Origin: an uncultured Acetobacteraceae bacterium | GTDB lineage: Bacteria; Pseudomonadota; Alphaproteobacteria; Acetobacterales; Acetobacteraceae | NCBI GenBank assembly: GCA_937873095.1 | Contig: CALMVI010000089.1 | Location: 1-43,088 of the forward strand | Length of the DNA stretch: 43,088 nt | Direction of reading: 5' to 3' | Shown here: positions 25,511 through 35,855 of the stretch, piece after piece | How the letters are laid out: the number at the start of each line of letters is the position of its first letter | Numbering within the stretch: the stretch's first letter is position 1 | Notes under the pieces: model-generated | Database searches by the model: none | What the model was told of the DNA's origin: nothing | Seen by the model: only the letters and a program-made list of their open reading frames with translations | Made by a program: the position numbers and the translations under genes

Positions 25511-26869
25511 TCAGGCCGGCAGATCGGCCTCCTCGGCCGCCGCCTCGCCGAGCTCGAGCAGCGACTCGGCCTGTGCCGCCTCCAGCGTCTCCATCCCCTT
25601 CAGCTTGCGCGCCACCGCCCGGGTGCGGCGGCGTGCGTCCTCGATGGTGCGCGACATGGTGGCAGCACTGCGCGACAGCCTCTCCAGCGTCGTGTCCATG
25701 GTCAGCATCTCGCGCTTGGTGGCGCCCAGGAGCTCGCCGATCTGTCCCGCCTTCTGCTCCAGCGCCAGCGTCACGTAGCCGAGTTGCACGGTGCGCAGCA
25801 GGGCGGGCAGCAGGCCCGGTCCCATCACCATCACGTGCAGACGCTGGCCGAGCTCGTCGATCAGGCCGGGGATGCGGGCCGCTTCGGCATACAGGCCGTC
25901 GGTGGGCAGGTACATCACCGCGAACTCGACGGTCGCCGGCGGCAGGATGTATTTTTCGGCGATCTTGCGCGCCTCCAGGCGCAGCCGGGTTTCCAGCGCG
26001 CGGCGGGCGGCGCGCTCGCCCTCGGCATCGGCCGCGTCGGCGGCGTCCAGCAGGCGCTCGTAGTCGCTGGTCGGGAACTTCGCGTCGATGGCCAGAAGCG
26101 GGCGCTCCTGGCCCGAGCCGCTCCTCCGCGGCATGCACACGGCGAACTCGACGGCCTCGAGGCTGCCCTCGCGCAGCCGGGCGTTGGCGACGTAGCCTCC
26201 TGCCGGCAGCAGGTCGTCCAGCAGCGCGCGCAGCTGGGTCTCGCCCCAGCCGCCGCGCGTCTTGACGTTGGAGAACACGCGCTTGAGGTCGCCGATCTGC
26301 GCGGTCATCGAGGCCACGTCGGCCATCGCCTTCTGCACGGCGGTGAACTGGTCGATGACCCTGCCGAAGCTCGTCTGCATCTGCCGCTCGACCGCCTGGG
26401 TCAGCTGCTCGTTCACGCCGCGCTGGATGTCGGCCAGGCGCTGCGCCGTGTGGTCGGCCATCTCGGCCAGCTTGCGCTCCAGCAGCACGCGGCTCTCGCC
26501 CGATTCGGCGGCGATCCGGGTGGTCAGGCCGCCCAGCCGCTGCTCCATCGCCAGTTGCACCCCGTCCAGCCGTATGCACAGCGCCCGGTCGGTGGCGGCA
26601 AGCAGCCCGCGCAGCCGCTCGGCCTCGGCGCGCTGCGCGGCTACCCCCTGCTCGCACAGCAGGCGCAGCAACTGCATGTCGGCGCGACGCGGCGCGGCCG
26701 CCGCATGGATGGCAAGTGCGGCGGCCAGCAGCACCAGCAGGAGTGCGGCGGCGATGGTGAGGGTTTCAGGGGCCAGTGGCGGGTTTTCCGTTCCTGGTTT
26801 GATCTTTGCGCGGCTTTCCGCCCGAGTCGCAACCTCGAATCGCGGCGACGCAGCGCGATTGCGCGACAC
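25511..26869 (-). CDS. rmuC: RmuC-family DNA recombination-limiting protein
   Basis: About 452 aa. An N-terminal membrane helix (LTIAAALLLVLLAAALAIHAA) is followed by a long coiled-coil region and the RmuC nuclease-like core (KTRGGWGETQLRALLDDLL, then LLAIDAKFPTSDYERLL and ILPPATVEFAVMYLPTDGLYAEA). The family limits inversions at short inverted repeats, with the core related to restriction-enzyme folds. The start is uncertain: no ATG precedes the helix. GTG 26869 is used here; TTG 26917 would coincide with the kup start. The gene is divergent from kup. Confidence 0.87.
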   Translation of the reverse strand: MSRNRAASPRFEVATRAESRAKIKPGTENPPLAPETLTIAAALLLVLLAAALAIHAAAAPRRADMQLLRLLCEQGVAAQRAEAERLRGLLAATDRALCIRLDGVQLAMEQRLGGLTTRIAAESGESRVLLERKLAEMADHTAQRLADIQRGVNEQLTQAVERQMQTSFGRVIDQFTAVQKAMADVASMTAQIGDLKRVFSNVKTRGGWGETQLRALLDDLLPAGGYVANARLREGSLEAVEFAVCMPRRSGSGQERPLLAIDAKFPTSDYERLLDAADAADAEGERAARRALETRLRLEARKIAEKYILPPATVEFAVMYLPTDGLYAEAARIPGLIDELGQRLHVMVMGPGLLPALLRTVQLGYVTLALEQKAGQIGELLGATKREMLTMDTTLERLSRSAATMSRTIEDARRRTRAVARKLKGMETLEAAQAESLLELGEAAAEEADLPA

Positions 26870-26916
26870 GGCCGGCCATGGTCCATGGGCTCTCCGCCGA
26901 GCACGGGAGTGGGCCA

Positions 26917-28764
26917 ATGTCGGATAAGAAACTGCCGGTGGCCATGCTCGGCGCGCTGGGCGTGGTGTTCGGCGACATCGGCACCAGCCCGCTCTACGCC
27001 GTGCAGCAGGTGTTCACCGACACCCCCGGCTTTGCCCGCGATCCCGCGGCCATCACCGGCGTGCTGTCGCTGATCCTCTGGGCGGTCTTCCTGGCCGTCT
27101 GCATCAAATACACGATCTTCGTGCTGCGGGCCGACCATGATGGCGAGGGCGGCACGCTCGCCATGCTCGGGCTGATCCAGCAGACCGACCCGCCCAAGCC
27201 GTTCGCAGCACCGGGGGTGCTGACCCTGCTCGTACTGTTCGGCTCGGCGCTGCTCTACGGCGACGGGATGATCACGCCGTCGATCTCGGTCCTCTCGGCG
27301 GTCGAGGGCCTCAACGTCGCGACCGACGCGCTGAAGCCGTACGTGCTGCCGCTGGCGGTGGTGATACTCGCGGCACTGTTCCTGGTGCAGAGCCGCGGCA
27401 CCGAGGCGGTCGGCCGGCTGTTCGGGCCGGTCATGCTGGTGTGGTTCGTGACCATCGGCGTGCTCGGCGTGGCCAGCATCCTCAAGCACCCAGGCGTCCT
27501 GGTGTGCTTCAACCCTCTGCTCGGCGCCCGCTTCCTCGTCAGCCATGGCTGGACGGGGTATGCGACGCTGGGCGCGGTCGTGCTCGCCTTTTCCGGGGTG
27601 GAGGCGCTGTTCGCCGACCTCGGCCATTTCGGCCGGCGTCCGATCATCCTCGCCTGGTACTGCCTGGTGCTGCCTGGGCTGCTGCTGAACTATCTCGGCC
27701 AGGGGTCGCTGCTGCTGCGCGACCCGCATCAGGCCGACAAGCCGTTCTACGGCCTGCTGCCGCATTGGGGCATCTACCCGATGGTGGCGCTGTCCACGGC
27801 GGCCACCGTGATCGCCAGCCAGGCGCTGATCTCCGGCGCGTTCTCGCTGACGCGCCAGGCGGTCAACCTCGGCCTGGCGCCACGCTACTCGGTCCGCCAC
27901 ACCTCGGCAGAGAGCGGCGGCCAGGTGTACATGCCCGTGGTCAACGGCTTCCTGATGATCGGCTGCCTGGCCGTGGTGCTCGGCTTCCGCTCGTCCAGCG
28001 CGCTCGGCAACGCCTACGGGCTGGCGGTGATCGGGACGATGACGATCACCTCGCTGGTGTTCTTCGTGGTCACACGGCGCGTCTGGCGCTGGCCGCTCTG
28101 GACGGCGGTGCCGCTGGTCGGGGCCTTTTTGACCTTCGACTTCGCCTTTCTCGGCGCCAACCTGGCGAAAATCCTGCAGGGCGCCTGGGTGCCCCTGGTG
28201 ATCGGCGCGTTCGTCTTCACGCTGCTGACGATCTGGACCGTCGGCCGCGCCCGCTACCGCCGCGCCCTGGCCAGCTGGTCGATGCAGACCGCCGACTTCA
28301 AGAAGGGAATGACCGGCTGGAAGACCCGCCAGGGCAGTGCCGTGTTCCTGACCTCCAACCTCGACTGGGTGCCGCTGGTCGGCCGCCACAAATGGCTGTG
28401 GGAGAACTGCCGCTACGACAACGTGCTGCTGCTGAAGATCGACCTGGCCAAGACGCCCTACGTGGAGGCCGGCCGCCGGGTCAGCATCGACCGGGTATGC
28501 GAGGGTTTCTACACCGGCACGGCCAGCTTCGGCTTCATGGAAAACCCCTGCGTCGGCACCGTCCTGCCGGACGCCCTGCCGTTCGACTGGAGCGACGCGG
28601 TGTTCCTGCTGCCCAGGCCGATCCCCACCGACCACGGCAGCTTCGGCCGCCGCTTCCTGCAGCACGCCTATCTGTTCCTGAGCAAGACCGGCCTGTCGCC
28701 CGTGGAGTGGTTCCAGATCCCGCCCCACCAGGCGATCGGGGTAGGGCTGGAACTGGAGATGTAG
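26917..28764 (+). CDS. kup: Kup/HAK-type potassium uptake transporter
   Basis: 615 aa, about 12 membrane helices plus a cytoplasmic C-terminal domain. The family opening GALGVVFGDIGTSPLYA (residues 9-25) and the segments YGDGMITPSISVLSAVEGL and GSLLLRDPHQADKPFYGLLP are in place. It imports K+ with protons at the inner membrane. ATG 26917 has GGGAG eight bases upstream. Its stop is only 3 bp from the stop of the convergent glgX, so the two transcripts must overlap unless ended very sharply. Confidence 0.96.
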   Translation: MSDKKLPVAMLGALGVVFGDIGTSPLYAVQQVFTDTPGFARDPAAITGVLSLILWAVFLAVCIKYTIFVLRADHDGEGGTLAMLGLIQQTDPPKPFAAPGVLTLLVLFGSALLYGDGMITPSISVLSAVEGLNVATDALKPYVLPLAVVILAALFLVQSRGTEAVGRLFGPVMLVWFVTIGVLGVASILKHPGVLVCFNPLLGARFLVSHGWTGYATLGAVVLAFSGVEALFADLGHFGRRPIILAWYCLVLPGLLLNYLGQGSLLLRDPHQADKPFYGLLPHWGIYPMVALSTAATVIASQALISGAFSLTRQAVNLGLAPRYSVRHTSAESGGQVYMPVVNGFLMIGCLAVVLGFRSSSALGNAYGLAVIGTMTITSLVFFVVTRRVWRWPLWTAVPLVGAFLTFDFAFLGANLAKILQGAWVPLVIGAFVFTLLTIWTVGRARYRRALASWSMQTADFKKGMTGWKTRQGSAVFLTSNLDWVPLVGRHKWLWENCRYDNVLLLKIDLAKTPYVEAGRRVSIDRVCEGFYTGTASFGFMENPCVGTVLPDALPFDWSDAVFLLPRPIPTDHGSFGRRFLQHAYLFLSKTGLSPVEWFQIPPHQAIGVGLELEM

Positions 28765-28767
28765 GCC

Positions 28768-30894
<2,127 letters not shown>

Positions 30895-30917
30895 GGGTTG
30901 GGGCTCCGTGGGAGGGG

Positions 30918-30939
30918 GCGGGCAAGGTTTGTTGCCCGC
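30918..30939. other. Perfect 8-bp hairpin between gtrA and glgX
   Basis: GCGGGCAA/TTGCCCGC with a 6-nt loop, in the 113-bp gap between the gtrA-like gene and glgX, both read on the minus strand. There is no T-run on either side. It could end the upstream glycan operon or be part of the glgX leader. Confidence 0.4.
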
Positions 30940-31007
30940 TCGCCACTAACAGGGCGGGGCGGATCGAGTTGCAACCGCAGTGGCCGCAGTGCCAAGCAAC
31001 AGGCCTG

Positions 31008-31466
31008 CTACCGGCGGTCGAACACCAGCAGGCGCGAGAGGGTGAAGTTGGAGAACAGGCCGGCAAGCGAGCCTGCGGCCATCGCCAGGACAGGATTGTC
31101 CCGGCAGAGCCCCGACAGCGTCGCCAGGACGAAGAAGATCGTGCGGTTCAGCAGGAAGCCCGGCGCGTTGGCCAGCGCGTAGCGCAGCCACTGCGCGCTG
31201 CGCGACCCCTCGCGCCTCGACCGCTCGAAGGTCCAGATACGGTTGAGCCACCAGGTGGTGGTGGCCGAGACCGCGTAGGCGAGCAGTCCCGCCGCGTACA
31301 GGCCGATTGCGTGGCGCGACGCGTAGAACGACGCGGTCTCCGCCGCCAGCCCGGCCACCCCCACGATGGCGAACTGCACGAATTGCAGCGCCAGCACGAT
31401 GCGCGCGACGGGCAGGCGCCGCAGCGCGCGCGGCAGTCCCCGGGCCAGCGGCTCCGCCCCGGTCAC
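31008..31466 (-). CDS. GtrA-family membrane protein, candidate lipid-linked sugar flippase
   Basis: 152 aa with four membrane helices. Family features are FVQFAIVGVAGLAAETASF, the WWLNRIWTFERSRR segment at the end of helix 3's loop, and a C-terminal helix ending in FTLSRLLVFDRR. GtrA proteins are thought to move polyprenyl-phosphate-linked sugars across the inner membrane or to support enzymes that use them. The start GTG 31466 overlaps the stop of the upstream GMC gene (GTGA). It is the last gene of a four-gene operon, and downstream of it in function may be the GT-C protein encoded at 35.9 kb. Confidence 0.87.
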   Translation of the reverse strand: MTGAEPLARGLPRALRRLPVARIVLALQFVQFAIVGVAGLAAETASFYASRHAIGLYAAGLLAYAVSATTTWWLNRIWTFERSRREGSRSAQWLRYALANAPGFLLNRTIFFVLATLSGLCRDNPVLAMAAGSLAGLFSNFTLSRLLVFDRR

Positions 31467-33031
31467 GAGGCGAGCGCGCGCTGCCTGGCCGCCAGGCCGC
31501 GGGCGATCCTGTCGGCGTTGGCCATGATCGTCAGCGTGCAGTGCCGCGCCGGCAGGGCGGACAGGGCGGCGCCGTCCGCGACCGTGATGCCAGGGCAGCC
31601 ATTCAGCGCGCCGTCCGAACCGCAGGCCGCAGGGCCCGCCTGGCCCATCGGCAGGGTGCCGGCGTAATGCGCGTCCGAACCCGGCAGGGACAGGGTGAGC
31701 GAACCCGGCACGGCGTAGGCGCCCAGCCGGCGCAGCTGGCGCACAACGGCGCGCGCCGAGGACCGAACCGCCCGGTCGGCCTCCGTTGTGCGTTCGCCCC
31801 TGATCACCACGCGCCCGCCGCTCAGGCGCAGGAAGTTGCGGCTGTAGCGCCCAGGGACGTAGCAGGTCGCCAGGATCAGCGCCGGCATCAGCGCGCGCGC
31901 CGCCCGCAACGCCACCGGCCGGCTCAGCGGCAGCCGGTCGGCGATCACGCCGCAGGGCAGGGTGTCGGCGCCGTAGAGGATGCCGGCGGCATGGTCGGCC
32001 GCACCCTCGATGGGCACCGTGTAGCTCAGCTGGCCGAGGCTGAAGCTGCGGCCGGGCAGGCGCTGGCCGATCAGCCCGGGCATGACGAAGGCGATGGCGC
32101 CCACCGGATTGGTGAGCAGGCGCACCGGCGTCTCCTCGAGCCCCAGCCGGCCGAGCACGAGCGCGGTCGTGGCGATCGTTCCGGCAGCCAGCACCACCCG
32201 GTCGGCGGTCAGCCGCAGGACGGCGCCGTGCTGCTGCACCTCCAGCCCCTGCGACCCGTCGGCGTCGAACAGCGACAGCACGCGCCCGTCCGGCACGTAG
32301 GTGAAGTTGGGCCGAAGCCGCAGCGCGGGGATCTCGTAGGCGCTGCTGTAGATGCTGCGGTTGGCGCAGCCCCACAGGCACAGCCCGCACTGGTGGCAGG
32401 GCTGCCGCCCGTCCTGAGGAGCGGCGAGGATGGCGTTGCGGGCCGGCCTGAGCGCGAAGCCGCCGGCGTCCCGCAGCCTGCCACGGCGCCGGAACACCTC
32501 CTGCACCGGCGAGGTGAAGCCGGGCTCCTCCAGCACAGGGGGCGGGGCGCCTGGGATGCCCATGCGCGCCATCACGGCGCGGTACGAGGGGGCGAGGTCG
32601 GCGGCGCCGACCGGGTAGCCCGCCAGCTCGGCGTCGTCGTACATCTCCGCGACCGCACCCCAGATGTTGGACAGCCCGCCTTGGCTCAGGCTGCCCGCCG
32701 CCCAGAAACGCTGCGCGTCGAGGCCGATCGCCGGCGCGTAGCCGGCGGTGATGGCGCGCGCCAGAGGGGTCGCGAACTTGGGCGACACGTCGGCCCCGGC
32801 TGTCGAGCCGCCGAGGTCGTCGCCGAACCGGTGGCGCCACTGCCCGGGATCGGCCCGAAGCCCGCCGATCGTGCCGGTGGGCGGCGGCGGCAGGGGCGCC
32901 GGATCGGACGCGTCGAGCATGAGCACGTCCAGCCCGGCCTCGACCAGCGGCCAGGCGGCGCTGACCCCTGCCGGCCCGCTGCCCACGATCACGACGCCGT
33001 AGCGCCGGCGCGCCCCCGGATCGAGCTTCAC
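31463..33031 (-). CDS. GMC-family FAD oxidoreductase with CxxCxxCxxxC motif
   Basis: 522 aa. The N-terminal FAD motif is VIVGSGPAGVSAAWPL (GSGPAG at 17-22). A cysteine cluster CHQCGLCLWGC (Cys212, 215, 218, 222) has the spacing of a 4Fe-4S ligand set. The GMC C-terminal signature follows (HYAGTLPMG, then the C-terminal ITVADGAALSALPARHCTLTIMANADRIA). Members oxidise alcohol or sugar hydroxyls to carbonyls. No Tat or Sec signal is visible, so it acts in the cytoplasm or on the inner membrane face. It starts at GTG 33031, overlapping the SDR stop, and ends overlapping gtrA. The operon context suggests a polyprenyl-linked or nucleotide sugar as substrate; this is inference. Confidence 0.85.
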   Translation of the reverse strand: MKLDPGARRRYGVVIVGSGPAGVSAAWPLVEAGLDVLMLDASDPAPLPPPPTGTIGGLRADPGQWRHRFGDDLGGSTAGADVSPKFATPLARAITAGYAPAIGLDAQRFWAAGSLSQGGLSNIWGAVAEMYDDAELAGYPVGAADLAPSYRAVMARMGIPGAPPPVLEEPGFTSPVQEVFRRRGRLRDAGGFALRPARNAILAAPQDGRQPCHQCGLCLWGCANRSIYSSAYEIPALRLRPNFTYVPDGRVLSLFDADGSQGLEVQQHGAVLRLTADRVVLAAGTIATTALVLGRLGLEETPVRLLTNPVGAIAFVMPGLIGQRLPGRSFSLGQLSYTVPIEGAADHAAGILYGADTLPCGVIADRLPLSRPVALRAARALMPALILATCYVPGRYSRNFLRLSGGRVVIRGERTTEADRAVRSSARAVVRQLRRLGAYAVPGSLTLSLPGSDAHYAGTLPMGQAGPAACGSDGALNGCPGITVADGAALSALPARHCTLTIMANADRIARGLAARQRALAS

Positions 33032-34314
33032 TTGCCGCGCGATCCGAGGACGAGCCGGACCGGCAGCATGGCCGCGTCCAGCACGCCCTGCGCGCCCAGG
33101 CCGGCGAGCCGGGCGGGGCGTGACCCGGCGGCGAGCGCGCCCTCGCCCTGCGGGCTGCTCTCGGCGAGCAGGCTGGCCAGACGCAGGCGCCGGCCGAGCG
33201 GCGTGTCGCCCGATAGCGGCTCGTATGCCCGCAGCAGGCCCGGCATCGCCCCGACCGCGCCGGGCAGGGCGAGCGGACCCTCGTCCCGGCGATGCACCGC
33301 ACGGACGTAGAGGCGAAGCAGGGCGCCGCCGGGCGGGCGGCCGAGCACGTAGGACAGCAGTATCCTCGCCTCCCGCAGCAGCGCCCGCCTGCCCTCCGGC
33401 TCCATGCGCAGGGCCTGCGCCAGCGGCGCCAGGGTCAGGCCGAGCGCGTCGAGGTGCTCAGCGCAGTCCATCGGGCGGGTTCCTGCCAGCCCGAGGATGC
33501 GCTCGCGGTCGACCTTCGGCCCGAACGGCAGGGCGTGGGCGGCATCGGCCGCGAGCAGGGCGGCGCGCAGCGGCACCGGGACCACCCTCAGCCGCCTGCC
33601 GCCGAACTCGACCGCGAGCGTCCTGAGGAAGCCGCCGAACGGCATGCCCTGCGGCGCCGCCAAGCCGTACCAGCCGGTGCCGCCCTGCCCCGCCAGCAGC
33701 AGCAGCCCGCGCGCCACCTCGCGCAGGTGGATCGGCTGCACGTGCCGCCAGGGGTCGATCATCGGCAGGGCGGGCAGGCTGACCAGCCGGCAGAGCAGGC
33801 CGAACATCGCCTGCCTGGGGCCGCCATAGACCAGCCCGACCCGCGCGGACACCTCGCCCGGCCGGTCGAGCAGCTGTTCGACCCGCCACTTCACCCGGCC
33901 GTAGATGTTGGCCGCGTCCTGCCTGGCCGATTGCGAGGACACGAACACGAACCGCCCGACCCCATGCGCGCGGCTGCTCTCCAGCAAGGCGCGGGTTCCG
34001 GACAGGTTCAGTCCCGAGGCGCCGTCCTCGCCGGCGGGGTTGGTCCAGTCATGGGCCAGGTGGATGACCGCCTGGCCGGCAGGCGAGGTGTCGAGCAGGG
34101 CGGCGTCGGGCAGCGCCTGGCCCAGCTGCCAGGGCACGTGGCGCGCGCCGGCGGGCACCGAACGGGCGCTCCTCGAAAGCACGGTCGCGGCACAGCCCGA
34201 TGCCAGGGCCTGGCGAACCACCTCGGCGCCGATGTAGCCGTTGCCGCCGGTGACGACGACGTGGCTGACGCCGGTGTGCGCGGCGATCGGGCCGGGCGCG
34301 CCGGGCAGGGTCAT
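33028..34314 (-). CDS. Extended SDR, NAD(P)-dependent sugar epimerase/reductase with C-terminal extension
   Basis: 428 aa. The Rossmann motif is TGGNGYIG (22-29) and the catalytic Tyr138/Lys142 pair is in IYGRVKW, with an upstream Ser in VSSQSA. Members reduce, oxidise or epimerise sugars. The core ends near residue 300, leaving about 125 additional residues (from MEPEGRRALLREARILLSYVLG) that are Arg/Leu-rich and may contact the membrane or the partner flavoprotein. ATG 34314 overlaps the stop of the GT2 gene (ATGA), and its own stop overlaps the GMC start. It has no visible signal peptide. Confidence 0.86.
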   Translation of the reverse strand: MTLPGAPGPIAAHTGVSHVVVTGGNGYIGAEVVRQALASGCAATVLSRSARSVPAGARHVPWQLGQALPDAALLDTSPAGQAVIHLAHDWTNPAGEDGASGLNLSGTRALLESSRAHGVGRFVFVSSQSARQDAANIYGRVKWRVEQLLDRPGEVSARVGLVYGGPRQAMFGLLCRLVSLPALPMIDPWRHVQPIHLREVARGLLLLAGQGGTGWYGLAAPQGMPFGGFLRTLAVEFGGRRLRVVPVPLRAALLAADAAHALPFGPKVDRERILGLAGTRPMDCAEHLDALGLTLAPLAQALRMEPEGRRALLREARILLSYVLGRPPGGALLRLYVRAVHRRDEGPLALPGAVGAMPGLLRAYEPLSGDTPLGRRLRLASLLAESSPQGEGALAAGSRPARLAGLGAQGVLDAAMLPVRLVLGSRGK

Positions 34315-35528
34315 GGCTGGGGTGCGCGCACTGCCTGCGGCACCTCCATGAGGCCGCCCAGGAAGGCGGAGAAACCGAGCTGGATCGCGCAGCTGATGCT
34401 GGTCAGCGACAGGATCAGCGCGCGCAGCAGGTGGCCGTACGCCAGCGCGCCGAAGCCCGCGCGGCCCCAGACGACGAAGCACCAGGCGACGCCGGCCAGC
34501 CCGACCGCCAGCAAGGCCAGCGCCGCCAGCAGCATGTTCTCCAGGCTGAAGGCGTTGAACAGCGTCTCGTAGCGCTGCGAGCGGGGCAGCAGGCCGCTGG
34601 TCGTGGCGTAGCGCCGCGCCAGCATGGCGAAGACGATGCTCTGCAGGCCGAGCTGGATGCCGGCGCAGGCGACCAGAAAGCTGTGCACGTCGAGCGAGAC
34701 GTTGGGCGAGATGAAGCGCGGCCCTGGCAGCAGCAGCGCGGCCGACACCATCCCCGCCGCCATCAGCACCAGCCCCGGGTAGAAGAACAGCCAGCGCGGA
34801 CTGTAGATCAGCAGGAAGCGCAGGTGCCGCCAGCCGTCCCGCCAGGTGCGCAGATGCGGCGGGCGCGACCGACCGTCCGGCGAGAGGGTGGTCGGGACCT
34901 CGGTGATGCGCAGGCCGGCATTGGCCGCCTTGACCACCATCTCGCTGGCGAACTCCATGCCCGTCGTGTGCAGGTCGAGCGAGAGGATGCTGGCACGCGA
35001 GAAGCCGCGCAGCCCGCAATGGAAATCGCGCGTGGGCACGCGGAACAGCGTGCGCCCGACGAAGGAGAGCACCGGGTTGCCCAGGTAGCGGTGCAGCGGC
35101 GGCATCGCACCCGGCGCGATCCCGCCGCGGAAGCGGTTCCCCATCACCAGCTCGTTGCCCTGCCGGAGTGCCGCCACGAAGTTCTGCAGGTTGCTGAAAT
35201 CGTAGCTGTCGTCCGAATCGCCCATGATCACGAAGCGGCCGCGGGCGGCGCGGATGCCCTCGATCAGCGCCGCGCCGTAGCCGCGGATCGGCACCGGCAC
35301 CACGCGCGCCCCGAGGTCGCGGGCGATCTGCTGCGAGCCGTCGGTGCTGCCGTTATCGGACACCACGACCTCGCCGGCGATGCCCGAATCGCGCAGGAAC
35401 GCCTGGGCTTTCTGCACGCAGGTCGCCAGTGTCTCCGCCTCGTTCAGGCACGGCATCAGGATGGTCAGCTCGAGCGGCGTATCCTGGTGGGCCCGCAACG
35501 CCGCCGGGCTATCGAGTTGGTCCGCCAT
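34311..35528 (-). CDS. Polyprenyl-phosphate glycosyltransferase, GT2 (DPM1/GtrB-like) with C-terminal membrane helices
   Basis: 405 aa. The GT-A domain (20-240) shows LTILMPCLNEAETL, DNGSTDGS (58-65), RGYGAALIEGIRAA and GDSDDSYDF (103-111). The RDFHCGLRGFSR segment is the acceptor-loop pattern of dolichol/undecaprenyl-phosphate mannose or glucose synthases. Four hydrophobic helices follow (about 265-400). It should transfer a hexose from a nucleotide sugar to a polyprenyl phosphate on the cytoplasmic side. ATG 35528 is the first gene of the minus-strand operon; its stop overlaps the SDR start. A GT-C gene on the other strand, 327 bp away, could use the product. Confidence 0.88.
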   Translation of the reverse strand: MADQLDSPAALRAHQDTPLELTILMPCLNEAETLATCVQKAQAFLRDSGIAGEVVVSDNGSTDGSQQIARDLGARVVPVPIRGYGAALIEGIRAARGRFVIMGDSDDSYDFSNLQNFVAALRQGNELVMGNRFRGGIAPGAMPPLHRYLGNPVLSFVGRTLFRVPTRDFHCGLRGFSRASILSLDLHTTGMEFASEMVVKAANAGLRITEVPTTLSPDGRSRPPHLRTWRDGWRHLRFLLIYSPRWLFFYPGLVLMAAGMVSAALLLPGPRFISPNVSLDVHSFLVACAGIQLGLQSIVFAMLARRYATTSGLLPRSQRYETLFNAFSLENMLLAALALLAVGLAGVAWCFVVWGRAGFGALAYGHLLRALILSLTSISCAIQLGFSAFLGGLMEVPQAVRAPQP

Positions 35529-35855
35529 GCTCTCCACTCCGGCCCGAGGCCGGTCATGCCACGCCAGACGCCCCAGTGTACGAGCGCAGCCCGGCCGGGC
35601 TGCTCCGGGCGGGCTCGCGCGGACCCTAATGGATTTCGCGGCAAGGCGGCACCCCAATCACAATCCTGCCGTCGAATTGATGACCCGCCGGTGCCGGTCG
35701 TGTCTGCTGCCGCCTGGCCGACCGCGACCGATCGGCGCGTTCAAGCCGTTGTTCAGCGGGGCGATTAGCCGTTCGGCCTGTTCCAGTCTGCGGTGCATTG
35801 CTCTAAGGGCGTAGGTGACGTGCAAAGGAACAAGACAGGCGTCCGGAGTTCATCG
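35529..35855. other. 327-bp divergent intergenic region
   Basis: Separates the GT2-led operon (minus) from the GT-C gene (plus) and must hold both promoters. It is less GC-rich than the coding sequence in the middle (around 35630-35700), as a promoter region usually is. I found no convincing -35/-10 pair, no strong inverted repeat and no credible small gene. The strong Shine-Dalgarno GGAG for the plus-strand gene lies near its right end. Confidence 0.5.

Noticed and set aside
25502-27073. A plus-strand frame antisense to rmuC
   Set aside because: RmuC motifs on the minus strand are clear, and the plus-strand product has no recognisable domain.
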